A stretch of 64,000 nt of DNA from Azorinus chamasolen (GCA_963576725.1 OY755239.1:60667453-60731452); one strand, 5' to 3'. Shown: positions 11,035 through 21,213, counted from the first letter of the stretch. Program-made: numbers and translations. The notes: generated by a model not told the origin, from the sequence alone.

Positions 11035-11120
11035 ATCATCTAAGTATCACAAATATTTATTTTCACTGACAAGATAAATCATCTAAGTATCACATATATT
11101 TATTTTCATTGACAAGATAA
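11035..11120. repeat. 43-bp tandem duplication
   Basis: Two units starting ATCATCTAAGTATCACA at 11035 and 11078, directly at the break of the half A element. Confidence 0.88.
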
Positions 11121-11266
11121 ATCATTTTATTACCACTTTAGTTATTTATAATACATTTATAGATTTCAAAGGAAATTGTAAGTCATTCAAATGTTGCACT
11201 ATTTCTTTTTTTTCTCTATTTTTGTTTCTGTTACCGTAATCAGATACGTAAGAAAAGTAAAGTCAT

Positions 11267-11520
11267 TTAACCATTAAAAACATTTCACCGCCAATGTCGC
11301 ATGAATATACCACGACAAATAGTGCAGACCCAGATCAAACGCCGCCTTTCCAAGGCGGCAACTGATCAGGGACTTCACTTTTTGTTTCAATCTCCATTTC
11401 TATACCTGGACAATATTCTTTTGAAATTTGCATTTATATATCTCAGTTCCTTATTTTACTGAATGATTTGACAAACTTGGATTGCAGACGACAATTAGAA
11501 TTTGGCGCCGAAAGGGTTAA
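11267..11520 (+). mobile_element. Family D TTAA MITE
   Basis: TTAACCATTAAAAAC...TTGGCGCCGAAAGGGTTAA. The hairpin GACCCAGATCAAACGCCGCC / GGCGGCAACTGATCAGGGAC keeps the A-opposite-A position. The right arm contains TTGCAGACGACAATTAGAA, a family D signature. Confidence 0.82.
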
Positions 11521-12365
11521 ACGTTATAGCTTAACCTTTATTTTATTTCTAATACAATCAACACATTAACGCCAACAGTAAAAACATCCTTCAACAGGAT
11601 TTGTAGAAACACTGGCATATACTGTAAGGATTGATACATATTTATTGTACTAATTGTTTCACAAGGTGACGCATGATTACTAAATCAAACTAAAGGGTTG
11701 TGTACGAACACATGCTTTACCGAAAATATTTGTTTCGCTATGTGAAATTTTGCGTTGTTGTTTTAACAACACTCAATATACTTTCTATATACATTCTCAG
11801 AAAAAAAGGTTTTCTTTAATTCTGTTGTGCTTCCAGCGATGGCATACTGGGTTTACCATTTGATAATTGGGGCTGTAATTGGTTTGCACTTATGGCCTAA
11901 AAACATCATTATGAAACAAACGAGTTTAGGAACTATGTGTGAATATACTGTATAGTCTGCAGAAAGACGGAACAAATTAACTGCCATATGAAACATAATC
12001 CAATGTGTTGTTAATGAAGAAAATGGATTGGTTTATCCAACAAGCGTTTAAGCTACAGAATAAAATATGCATGTCTATGAAAGATACAGTGAATACATAT
12101 ACGAAATACACAGGGCATGTCAGCTTCATATCATCATGAACATTAACTTATAACTTATATTTAAAGAAAAAACATTTTTATTTTAGCATGTTACATGAAT
12201 GAACAAAGGAAAAAAGGCTGTCATTAGAATGAACCAATATTAGGCGTAACTGCCATTCAGTATTATTGTTACACGATTATTATGTCTGCTCAAATGGAAA
12301 CCCATCAGCGTTGTCGTCTAAAATAGAATTGAAATCAACCAGGAGATGCCAAACGAAACTCCAAT
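11521..12365. other. No gene seen
   Basis: AT-rich, with no recognised element. Confidence 0.5.
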
Positions 12366-12500
12366 GCAACTTCAGAAAGAAAAAAAAAAACAATGAAGTG
12401 CGTGCGCCCGCGTACACATATAATCGAACACCTTCACATAATCATTCATTCTCCTCATCATCGAAAACACAATGCAGTTCATGACGTCATAACTTACATA
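12366..12500 (-). repeat. I/K-related fragment
   Basis: GTGCGTGCGCCCGCGTACAC and CTCATCATCGAAAACACA also occur near 46.35-46.42 kb (GTGCGTGCGCCCAC, CCATCATCGAGATAAAACAC) and 33.19-33.21 kb, marking a shared dispersed repeat. Confidence 0.5.
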
Positions 12501-12840
12501 TTTAATGTGATTAAACACCTTCCTTAGAAGCTGCATCGGTAATCCCATGCTGGTGCCAGATTTAAATAATAATGCATTGTATATGTCATTGGTCAAAGAA
12601 TGAATTTGAAGGAATTTGTGCCTCGTATATTATCAATATACATGAATTGGAATTCTTCTTTAATTTAAGAGTTCGAGCTGCGCTGTACATGTGGTCGGAC
12701 TCGTCACTTTTGAATGCTATATGCAAGTTTCATGCACGTACGACCATCCAGTAAGCCATGTAGGCTAATATTCAACAAACCACAGTTTAATAAAAAAGTG
12801 TCCGGCTCGTATTAGAAGAAACTATTATTGACACAATATA
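12501..12840. other. No feature recognised
   Basis: No repeat or credible coding frame was recognised. Confidence 0.45.
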
Positions 12841-13037
12841 CAGCAAACCCTTCAGGGGACGCTAAATGTAACATTATCGGTCTTTGAGACACATAGCAGC
12901 TTAATGCATGGCAAAAGGCAAGCAGAACGCCACTAGATGAATTTTCTGCATGACTTTCATCCTGCATGAAGCAGTCATCTGCCTAAAAGTATTTAATTTC
13001 TTCGCTACTAGAATTCCGGTTTAGAGGCGTTTTACTG
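12841..13037. mobile_element. Family A MITE (A2), diverged
   Basis: CAGCAAACCCTTCAGGGGAC...TAGAGGCGTTTTACTG between TA dinucleotides. The interior keeps AGCAGCTTAATGCATGG and TGCATGACTTTCATCCTGCA; the tip has decayed. Confidence 0.8.
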
Positions 13038-13134
13038 TACTACCTGACGAGACAAAGTTTTTGTATTTTGATCATGAAACATGATACTACACCATTATTT
13101 TGGCAGAATATTACACTGTAGATATGGTAAAACC

Positions 13135-13319
13135 CCGCTAATGCGACCACCTAAAAGAGGTATAATTATTGGTGCTAGATGCAGGTGGTAGCTTAATACA
13201 GGACAAAAGTAATACAGAAAGCTCCTAGATGAGCTTTCTGCGTTTATTTTGTCCTGCATTAAGCAACCACCTGCTTATAAAGACACACGTGTTTATTCAT
13301 TAAGTGGTCGCATCTACTG
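13135..13319. mobile_element. Family A MITE (A1), right end shortened
   Basis: TGGTAAAACCCCGCTAATGC at the left and GTGGTCGCAT then CTACTG at the right, with the GCGGGGTTT block deleted. Tip AGCTCCTAGATGAGCT. Arms keep GGTAGCTTAAT / ATTAAGCAACC with the A-A mismatch. Confidence 0.8.
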
Positions 13320-13455
13320 TATATTTATATATTTACATTCGCCCTGCAATGTCCTTATATAACCTTATTCTAAAAAGAAAGTTGCATTTTCCCATGAACG
13401 TTCATTTCAATACCCCATCCGTTGAAATATAAGAAATCCAATGGAATATAAATAT

Positions 13456-13613
13456 AAGAAATGAATGACTTGCTCCCGTAGTTCACGAGGTTATGCAACG
13501 CATAGCTTTACGAGCAAAGATTTACGTGAAGCCTTTCGGGCTTCACTAACTTTACTTGTAAAGTTATGCGTTGCATAACCTCATGAACACCGGGAGCACG
13601 TCATTCATTCCTT
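13456..13613. mobile_element. 158-bp palindromic element
   Basis: AAGAAATGAATGAC pairs with GTCATTCATTCCTT, GAGGTTATGCAACGCATA with TATGCGTTGCATAACCTC, and GTGAAGCC with GGGCTTCAC at the tip. Unrelated to families A-L. Confidence 0.82.
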
Positions 13614-13909
13614 AAATGAACATGCTTGACGGTTACTTATACTCGTACATTCTGTCACATTTGATCAAGTACACTTGTTGTTATTCCATCTCATGATTCG
13701 ACAATCCTTTTTTGTTCGTTTTGTTTCTATTATAATCGAAATGGTGGCGTGAGTGAGTCACGTTTGACCCCAATACATTATTCAGCAAAACCATTGTCTT
13801 AACTAATATACAGGAAGCGACTTCCACCTTAATGGATATGGTAATGACTGACAATTGTCATGTTAATGAATGAATCCTTATTATGCTAAGCGCTATCTTA
13901 CTGCCATCA

Positions 13910-13970
13910 ACAAACACAATGACCCAGATGTAACCCAGAGTAAGTCGGCGTCTCATCAGGATATGAGCTG
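13910..13970 (+). repeat. Family E-like hairpin remnant
   Basis: CAAACACAATGACCCAGATG and GTCGGCGTCTCATCAGGAT match parts of the E hairpin, with the left arm degraded. Confidence 0.45.
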
Positions 13971-14151
13971 TAAGACAAATCGGTCAATAAATTATCCAAA
14001 ACCTTAAATGAGCTGGAAGTAGGTTTAATAATATACTATATCGGCGTTTCAGCAGTGTGAAAGTTCAAAATGACAAAAAACCATGCGGTGATAAAACATA
14101 CTTCTTGTTTTAAATGTTAATGCACGGCATCAATCTTCAGATTAACCTTTT

Positions 14152-14513
14152 CAACGCTGAATATTCAAATGGACTATTCCCATATGCAAACAGCTTAAGC
14201 TTATCATGAATATTCAGGGATTAGTTGTTGACGAAAGGTGTAATGTGACAAACAGTGAAGACCCCGATGACCCTAGACCTCCTCTAGGAGCCCTCTAATC
14301 CTGGGTCCATGCTTATAAAACTTTTTAGTTGAGTATGAGTTCGTTTTTAAGCTTTTGCTTGGTCAGATTTGAGTTCTCAAGCTTTTTATTGGTTAGATTT
14401 GAACCTTTGGCCTTTGGCTCAAATCTGACCAATCAAAAACTTGAGAACGAACTCAGACTCAACTAAAAGTTTTATAAGCATGGATACTGGTCTACACTGT
14501 TTGCTAAGAATAT
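14152..14513 (+). mobile_element. Family L TTAA element with a large palindrome inserted
   Basis: Starts TTAACCTTTTCAACGCTGA, followed by ATTCAAATGGACTATTCCC. The hairpin has ACAAACAGTGAAGACC, tip CCTCCTCTAGGAGCCC and CTACACTGTTTGC, but a separate 179-bp palindrome splits its right arm. The right terminus is not resolved. Confidence 0.65.
14306..14484. mobile_element. 179-bp palindrome inside an L element
   Basis: TCCATGCTTATAAAACTTTT pairs with AAAAGTTTTATAAGCATGGA. Further in, GAGTTCTCAAG pairs with CTTGAGAACGAACTC; the tip is CCTTTGGCCTTTGG. The left arm also carries a direct duplication (GGTCAGATTTGAGTTCTCAAG, GGTTAGATTTGAA). Confidence 0.8.
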
Positions 14514-14663
14514 AACCGACTCTGTTTCCGTACTGTTATGGGTAAGAGTAGCAGTTCAATATATACTGACCCCTTTACATGCTAGAAATGGCCTGGCTAG
14601 AGTTAGCAAACAGCTTGGAACCAGATCAGATCATGGGAATATATCATTATGTCATTGCGCTCA

Positions 14664-15038
14664 GGGTTAGCCTGTTTCAACTCGAAATGTTCAAGTGGAC
14701 TATTCAAAGATTCAAACAAGTCAAACTTAGCTTGAATATTCAGGGAATTTTTTAACCCTTTCTCTTAGGGAAGTGCTTTTTCACGCATGTGCAAACAGAG
14801 AAGACCAAGATCAGACGCCTCTTATATGAGCCGTCTGATCAGGGTCTGCTCTGTTTGCTTTTGTTGTAATAAAGATATGGTTCTACATCGTCTGCCGGAG
14901 CTAAAATGTCATTGTGTCCATATGCCATTATGAACAAATTATTAATATTCAAGACGTCACTGGTTCTTACATGCATATACAGCAGGGAAAGGGTTAAAGC
15001 CCTCAGGAGCCCTCTCATATTGGTCTACACTGTTTGCA
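14664..15038 (+). mobile_element. Family L remnant hosting a C element
   Basis: TTTCAACTCGAAATGTTCAA and GTGGACTATTC are L left-arm sequence. After the C insertion, AGCCCTCAGGAGCCCTCT and GGTCTACACTGTTTGC resume the L hairpin. Confidence 0.6.
14752..14997 (+). mobile_element. Family C TTAA MITE nested in L
   Basis: TTAACCCTTTCTCTTAGGG...GCAGGGAAAGGGTTAA. Hairpin GCAAACAGAGAAGACC...GGGTCTGCTCTGTTTGC. TTAA is present at both junctions. Confidence 0.85.
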
Positions 15039-15187
15039 CATATGTTAGTGACTCGTTTCCCGCACTAAAAAAATTACCCTAAAAAATACACGTTGCATTA
15101 TGTGATATATCCGTTCATTATAATAACACACATACGTCTAAGTAATTAATGACACGTCTATATGTACATAGGTGTATTAGAGCCCCT

Positions 15188-15420
15188 TTAACCCTTTCGG
15201 TGCCAAATTTCTAATTGTCGTCTGCAATCCAAGTTTGTTAAATCATTCGGTAAAATAGATAAAGGCAAATTTCAAAGGAATAAAGCACATATTTAGAAAT
15301 AGAGTTTGAGACAAAAAGTGAAGTTCCTGAGCAGAAGCCGCTTTGAAAAGTCGGCGTCTGATCTGGGACTGCACTATTTGGCGTGGTGCATTTATGCGAC
15401 ATTGTCGGTGAAAGGGTTAA
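15188..15420 (-). mobile_element. Family D TTAA MITE nested in A
   Basis: TTAACCCTTTCGGTGCCAAA...GGTGAAAGGGTTAA with an AAGCCG / CGGC-type hairpin. It sits in the left terminal repeat of an A element at TTAA. Confidence 0.85.
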
Positions 15421-15445
15421 AGCGACCACTTAAGTAACATATGTC

Positions 15446-15694
15446 TTAACCCTTCGTTTGCTGAATTTTAAAATACATTTCTCCTTCTTTACCCATGTCC
15501 TGTTGTATAATTACATATATATTCACTGTGTACAAGTATTTCGCTGTGCAATCACTGCTGTGGGGTGCACTGGTTGCACAATCAACTTTTAAATAGTGCA
15601 GACCCTGATGAGACAGCTCCTGCAGGAGCTGTCTCATTTGGGTCTTCACTAATTACAGGTAGGTATATTGACGCGAATAGCAAGGAAGGGTTAA
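15446..15694 (-). mobile_element. Family B TTAA MITE nested in A
   Basis: TTAACCCTTCGTTTGCTGAA...AGCAAGGAAGGGTTAA. The hairpin is intact (GACAGCTCCTGCAGGAGCTGTC). Second insertion in the same A host. Confidence 0.87.
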
Positions 15695-15971
15695 AAGCAG
15701 TTGTCTACTTAACGCATGGCAAAAGCAATGTCATATACAAGCAGTCTGCATAACGTTCGAACTACGTTAAAGTGCCATCAACCTCTACAAACCAGAATTA
15801 AATTTAAACCTATCTGTAGTGGTTGCAGTAGAGGACACTTTATTTCACCACAGAGCGCTAGAAAAATATCCTTGGTTATTGTTAAAATCTGATTCTAGAG
15901 ACGGTCTCTAAAATTATCGTATTGTTTTTTGCTAAGACAGTAGGGTAACTGCATAGCCTTTCATCGAAATA

Positions 15972-16268
15972 CAGTTGGACTTCGATATCTCGATCTCGGA
16001 TAACTCGAAGTCGATTTAACTCGCAATAAAAGTTCAGTCCTTCCAAAAGTTGCTAAGCTGCTCTAAAATATATCTTCTTAATGCAGGTCAAAAGTAATGC
16101 CGAGAGCTCCTACAGGAAGTGAACTAAGTGAACTTTAGACATTGTCCAGATCAGAAAACTACTATGTGAACTTCATACATTGTCTAGATCAGAAACCGGA
16201 TAACACGACTTCTGTTATCTCGAACTAATTTGTATGGTCCATTGAAGTTCGAGATATCAAATTTCACG
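15972..16268. mobile_element. Pogo/Tigger-like MITE with CGATATCTCGA ends
   Basis: CAGTTGGACTTCGATATCTC...GTTCGAGATATCAAATTTCACG between TA dinucleotides (15970-15971, 16269-16270). The interior keeps the family A words CTTAATGCAGG, AAAAGTAATGC and GAGCTCCTACAGGA, then an internal duplication (GTGAACTTYAKACATTGTC, AGATCAGAAA). Confidence 0.7.
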
Positions 16269-16405
16269 TAGAGTAGCAAATTTACTATTCCAAAGCCGAA
16301 GATTCAGAGTGGAATAGCCGATTAGTGATAAACAATTGAATTGATACATTATTGAGTGCAATCAGTATGAAATGCTTGTATTTACGAGAGGGCTTTTACT
16401 GACAA
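16269..16405 (+). repeat. Family L left-arm remnant
   Basis: ACTATTCCAAAGCCGAAGAT and AGAGTGGAATAGCC, then ACGAGAGGGCTTTTACTGAC, parallel the L copy near 20.46-20.57 kb. Confidence 0.5.
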
Positions 16406-17045
16406 ACTCTGGTCAGACATTGCATCTACAACGTTTGCAAATGACAATATTTTAACTCCGTTAATTATTTACAGTACAACTGATTATAAAGCATATCGCC
16501 GGAACGTTGACATGGAGTCCAGTATGTGCTCCTTTCATATCAATCACTCCCATTGTTCTATAACGAGGAATAATCGGGCAATAGAGCGGTAGGTGACCTA
16601 CAATATGCATCGTGTTCTCGTATCATTGACCCATTTCCAATTGGAATTACATGCACGATAATAGAAGTCAATTTTTATTTGATTAAAACTCGACATGGAA
16701 AGAGATGAAAAAGGATTGGCATGGTAATTATCGGGTAATTCGCATGCTATAGAATAAAAATTGCATTTTTTAGGAGATTGTATCGTACATATATGTATAT
16801 GTAAAATTAGACATAGACACGCCAGTAGATGGATCTGCAGAAGCTAGTACTATTCAATTGCTGAGTGTTTGTCAAGTATTGTAGAACTCCATATCAATAG
16901 CACAAGGTCCATGTATCACATGAAACAAATGCCCTTGTCTCTAATTATATATAATTCAACATTGTCATAACATATCTTCATCGTGGATCAGTTGAAAGTT
17001 ATATGCATAATGTCTGCAATAAGTCCAGAGGTCTAGCTAAGATGC
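16406..17045. other. No feature recognised
   Basis: AT-rich, no recognised element. Confidence 0.5.
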
Positions 17046-17290
17046 TTAACCCTTCGCTTGCTGATTTTTAAAATACATTTCTCCTTCTTTGCCCATGTCC
17101 TGTTGTATAATTACATATATCTGTGTTCAAGTATTTCGCTGTGCAATCACTGCTGTGGAGTGCACTGGTTGTACAATCAACTTGTAAATAGTGCAGACCC
17201 TGATGAGACAGCTTCTGCATGAGCTGTCTCATCTGGGTCTTCACTATTTACAGGGACGTATATTGACGTGAATAGCAAGCGAAGGGTTAA
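17046..17290 (-). mobile_element. Family B TTAA MITE
   Basis: TTAACCCTTCGCTTGCTGAT...AGCAAGCGAAGGGTTAA. A short deletion after ACATATATC shortens the flank. Hairpin GACAGCTTCTGCATGAGCTGTC. Confidence 0.88.
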
Positions 17291-17430
17291 AATAAAACGT
17301 CTTCAAGTATAACTTCTTTATTTCTTCACCAAACCCTATGTTGTGACCATGATTCTTTAAAAGCTGAGTATGCACATTTATCTGAGTACGCATATTCATC
17401 TTTTGCTCTGGGGTATGTACATTTTATTCA
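17291..17430 (-). repeat. Family M fragment
   Basis: CTTCTTTATTTCTTCACCAA, CCCTATGTTGTGACCA and GAGTACGCATATTCATC match the M palindromes at 26.1 and 53.0 kb. Confidence 0.5.
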
Positions 17431-17929
17431 ACTCTTGTTATGGCATGCGCAACGTAAAGTATAAGTGTCGCCATATACGTGTTTTCATTTTATTCATTAA
17501 GTTTTGAACATGAAAACAACATTGATCTTAATCCTTTACTTGGTAGCTCCGCATTTTGTACGTATGCAAACACAGATCCAGCAGCAAGTCTGGTCAGTGT
17601 ACATGTACTCTTTGTTTCGTGGTTTTGGTCGCATGCTCTGTTGTTTCTCATGACAATAAATGAGCTTGTTTTCATACTTGATACATTATGTAAATAATAT
17701 TCGTCATTGGCGAAGTTTTGAATAAATGTTCATTAAGTATAGTGTTGATGGATACAGTAATGACTCAAAATGGCCACTGCGTTGTATAAAGCATTATCAC
17801 GTTAAACGCGACCGTCATTAACAAATTGATTCCATGCAAATTAGACACCGCACAAGTCCGCGTCTCATTAGAATCCAACGGGTTTGACCCTCGATCTATA
17901 GCTATGTAGAACATTGAAAGGTTCGAAAG
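17431..17929. other. No gene seen
   Basis: The frame at 17479-17697 has a reverse-strand mirror and no domain. GTCCGCGTCTCATTAGAATCC (17856-17876) is a scrap of an E-type hairpin arm. Confidence 0.45.
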
Positions 17930-18159
17930 TTAAACCCTTTCCTTCATATAAACGCATTTTCACGCGTTGTCAAACAGAGTAGTATTGGAGCCGTCTAACC
18001 AGGGTCTGTTATGTTTGCTTTGGATTTGATATAGATCTGATTCTTCAGTTTTTGTTAAATAAAACAATTTCTTGACAAGTTAACATTACAAAAATGCAGC
18101 TAATAAATATTCATGGTGTCCTTATTTGTAACATGAATATTGAACAGGGAAAGGGTTAA
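17930..18159 (+). mobile_element. Family C TTAA MITE, hairpin shortened
   Basis: TTAAACCCTTTCCTTCATAT...ACAGGGAAAGGGTTAA. The left hairpin arm after AAACAGAGTAG is deleted, leaving GGAGCCGTCTAACCAGGG. Confidence 0.82.
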
Positions 18160-18371
18160 GCGGATATGGTTTTATAGCATGAATTTCTTAAATGTGTTGA
18201 TATAAATGTTCTATTTATTTTAAGTGATAAATGCATCACATCCATCTTCAGATTAACAATTTCAGTAACATTCACTCTTACACTATTGCATTCCTGAATC
18301 ACCCACATGAAACTTGTTATTACACGTTGACATACATCTAGTGGGCTAAAATACTGTATATATAGCTTATA

Positions 18372-18574
18372 TACAGTAGAACCCTCTAACCCGACCACTT
18401 AATGAATAAACATGGTTTTTTATAAGCAGGTGGTTGCTTAATGCAGGGCAAAAGTAATGCACAAAGCTCCGGTAGGAGATTTTTCCATTACTTTTGTCCT
18501 ACATCAAGCTACCACCTGCATCTAGCACCCATAATTAAACCTCTTTTAGATGGTCAGATTAGAGGTGTTTACTG
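18372..18574. mobile_element. Family A MITE (A1)
   Basis: CAGTAGAACCCTCTAACCCG...TTAGAGGTGTTTACTG; TA at the left, TG at the right. Arms GGTTGCTTAATGC / AAGCTACCACC keep the mismatch as T-T (reverse orientation). Tip GCTCCGGTAGGAG. Confidence 0.83.
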
Positions 18575-18659
18575 TGTATACAAAAGTTGTCATTCGCTCA
18601 TATGCTGTTACATACTTACATTCGAATATTTTTCAACTTGGTCCCATTGATGATCCTTT

Positions 18660-18845
18660 TTTACCCTATTGCAAACAGGCAGAGTATACCTTCATCAGAC
18701 AGTTCATACATCAATTGCCTGTTCCATTTGCGTATATAATTATATAGATCTGATTCTAAAGTGTGTGTCACACATCATTATACAACGTCAGCAGACAGAT
18801 CTACATGGTGACATTGTTCCTTACATGAATATTCACAAGGTAATG
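18660..18845 (+). mobile_element. Degenerate family C copy
   Basis: TTGCAAACAGGCAGAGTATA, TCATCAGACAGTTC, AGATCTGATTCTAAAG and TTACATGAATATTCACAAGG follow the order of a C element; ends are unclear. Confidence 0.55.
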
Positions 18846-19026
18846 TAAAGTGAATTACCATTTAGTAATAATACTCTAAATAATGGGGGTATGATGTAAA
18901 TAAACCAAGGGGTTCTTGGCGATGTTTTTCGGTCAAGGCATGCAGTGTTTGGGTATACGCTTTCTTATAAAAATTATATAGTAAACAATTATTCAGCAAA
19001 AATATGCAAATGTGGGATTGTCACTC

Positions 19027-19880
19027 TTAACCCTTTTGGCGCCAAATTTCTAATTGTCGTCTGCAGTCCAAGTTTGTTAAATCATTCAGTAAAATAAGGA
19101 AATGAGATAGATAGATGCAAATTTCAAAGGAATAAATCACATATATAGAAATAGAGTTTGAGACAAATAGTGAAGTCCCTGATCAGACGCCGCCTTGAAA
19201 AGGCGGCTTCTGATCTGGGACTGCACTATTTGTCGTGGTGCATTTATGTGTAAACCGGGGTTAGGAAGTAGTCAACACCCGAGCAAGTTCGATGAAGTTT
19301 ATTAATGAAGTAATCTATGGAAAAGACTGTAATATAAACGAGAAACAATATACTAACTAACTATTGGTGTCTATAACAATTTAAAGAGTTCAACAGTACA
19401 TAGCCGCGCGATACCGAAACAGAATAAACTTACTAAATACATTCAACACCGACTTCGCTCAGTACTTATCAGACACATGGGCTATAGTTGACTTATTACA
19501 AATGTATTATTAAAACTGTTGTCGAGAGACAACAAAGTACAAGTAACTATAAATTATCTATATAACTATATATCTAGATGTTGCCATCAAGATGGACTGG
19601 AGCGCACTGAGCTTAGACAGCGGGAACGCATAGGAAGAAGATAGAGAGAAAGTCGGTGCAAAGCATGTGTAAATGTAATTTCGTGCATCTCATCTATCTC
19701 TCTCTCAATCATGCTCTCATACTCTAATGTATACGTGATATAACGAGATATACATGAAAGCAGATGGCATTCCAATCATTCTGATTATATGGAGCCATGG
19801 ATCCATAAAACTAAAGCAGACTACACTTTATTAATATGAAACCCTGGTTACATATGCGACTACGGCGGTGAAAGGGTTAA
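19027..19880 (-). mobile_element. Family D MITE interrupted by a solo LTR
   Basis: TTAACCCTTTTGGCGCCAAA...CGGCGGTGAAAGGGTTAA. The hairpin AGACGCCGCC / GGCGGCTTCTGATCTGGGAC is intact. GTGCATTTATG and TATGCGAC flank the insertion; D copies elsewhere have the uninterrupted GCATTTATGCGAC. Confidence 0.87.
19249..19852 (-). mobile_element. Solo LTR of a retrotransposon (604 bp)
   Basis: It begins TGTAAACCGGGGTT and ends AACCCTGGTTACA (TG...CA ends with short inverted repeats). TATG is duplicated at 19245-19248 and 19853-19856. On the minus strand AATAAA lies about 55 bases before the CA end, as expected of a polyadenylation signal in an LTR. No internal coding region or primer-binding site is present, so it looks like the product of LTR-LTR recombination. 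A 4-bp duplication fits Ty3/gypsy-type elements but does not prove the class. Confidence 0.75.
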
Positions 19881-20159
19881 GTATATTCAACTAATCAGAA
19901 TTGGGAGTGTCCACTCCCCACAATCTAAACAGGTAATCGATTGAGAGATGAGAGATTAATTACAAAACATGTTTGTGACAGCCTTAAGTGAGGTCCCTAT
20001 AAGGTCCCCAATGTTAACGATCAAACGAATGGTCTGATTGCTAAACAACGATAAAAACAACAACAGTTGAAGTAATATTCTGAGGCAGTGTGATAAAATC
20101 ATTTTATGCATTGCTGTCAAACGGTATTATTTTTGCAATATTATAATATAATGAAACTA
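19881..20159. other. Unassigned spacer
   Basis: No recognised element between the D and A copies. Confidence 0.4.
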
Positions 20160-20397
20160 CAGTAAAACTCGAAACTATGAAATTCTAATAACGAAAGATT
20201 TATGTAGGCTATTTGTAGTCAAGTGGCTACTTAATGCAGGGTGAAAGCCGTGCAGAAAGCTCTCTGTCTTTCAACCTGCATTAAGATGTCACCTCTAGAA
20301 GCTTTCTGCATGACTTTCATCCTGCATTAAGCAGCCACATGTGTTAATGGTCAATAATGGTACGTATTTGAGAGTTCGAATTATCGAGTTTTTACTG
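20160..20397. mobile_element. Family A MITE (A4), with internal duplication
   Basis: CAGTAAAACTCGAAACTATG...AATTATCGAGTTTTTACTG between TA dinucleotides. An extra CAACCTGCATTAAGATGTCACC lies inside the hairpin, so the right arm is partly duplicated. Confidence 0.83.
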
Positions 20398-20458
20398 TAT
20401 ACGGAATTCGTCAATATTGAGCTCGAAAGAAAGCATTGGAATAGTGCTGCTAATATCA

Positions 20459-20605
20459 TTATCCCATTTCAACGCTGAAATTTCAAAGTGGAATAGTCTA
20501 TTATTGTTTTGGTAGAGTTCATACAGCATGAAATGGTAGAATTAGCGAGAGGACTTTGAATGACAAACCGTGCAGACCATGACCAGAAGGATCCTCTAGG
20601 TTAGT
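20459..20605 (+). repeat. Family L partial copy
   Basis: CCATTTCAACGCTGAAATTT, CAAAGTGGAATAGTC, GACAAACCGTGCAGACCATG and GGATCCTCTAGG: left arm and first half of the hairpin. Confidence 0.6.
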
Positions 20606-20647
20606 AAAATTTTAATGACAGTACCCTCGTTCTCCGTATTCAAATAG

Positions 20648-20870
20648 TTAACTCTTTCCTCCATAAATACGCCTTTCTATGCCTCTGTAAAAGTCACTTT
20701 ATGAAACCATTGTGATAAATAGAGCATTTGCTCCTATAGGAGCAAATGCTCTATTTATCACAATGTTTTCAAAACTACACCACTTGTAAACTTTTCCTTT
20801 TCTCTAGTAAATGCTCCTAGATGTATTCAAAGAGATTGGGTCTAACAAAAGCCAATGGGGAAAGGGTTAA
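20648..20870 (-). mobile_element. Family F TTAA MITE with perfect hairpin
   Basis: TTAACTCTTTCCTCCATAAA...CCAATGGGGAAAGGGTTAA. ATTGTGATAAATAGAGCATT extends to tip GCTCCTATAGGAGC; the 56 bases form an uninterrupted palindrome with 28-bp arms and no spacer. Confidence 0.88.
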
Positions 20871-20963
20871 AACGATGACGGTACTTTGATTTCGGTATAT
20901 ACTAATATTTACATCTATCATTACAGGATAACTGCGTCATTAGTTGTACTTTTATGCTTTTTA

Positions 20964-21213
20964 TTAACCCTTCGCTTGCTAATCACGTCAATATACGTAC
21001 CTGTAAATAGTGAAGACCCAGATGAGACAGCTCCTGCAGGAGCTGTCTCATCAGGGTCTGCACTATTTACAAGTTGATTGTGCAACCAGTGCACTGCACA
21101 GCAATGATTACACAGCGAATTACTTGTACACCGTGAAAATATATGTAATTATACAACAGGACATGGGTAAAGAAGGAGAAATGTATTTTAAAATTCAGCA
21201 AGCGAAGGGTTAA
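20964..21213 (+). mobile_element. Family B TTAA MITE
   Basis: TTAACCCTTCGCTTGCTAAT...CAGCAAGCGAAGGGTTAA; hairpin GACAGCTCCTGCAGGAGCTGTC. The 63-codon frame from ATG 21022 is open and stops in the terminal TTAA. Confidence 0.9.

Larger units (their letters stand above)
15174..15841. mobile_element. Family A MITE carrying two TTAA insertions
   Basis: Removing the D (15188-15420) and B (15446-15694) insertions leaves AGAGCCCCTTTAAAGCGACC at the left end, then CACTTAAGTAACATATG, then the A interior (TACTTAACGCATGGCAAAAG) and a decayed right end (TGCAGTAGAGGACACTTTAT). Boundaries are approximate. Confidence 0.65.
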
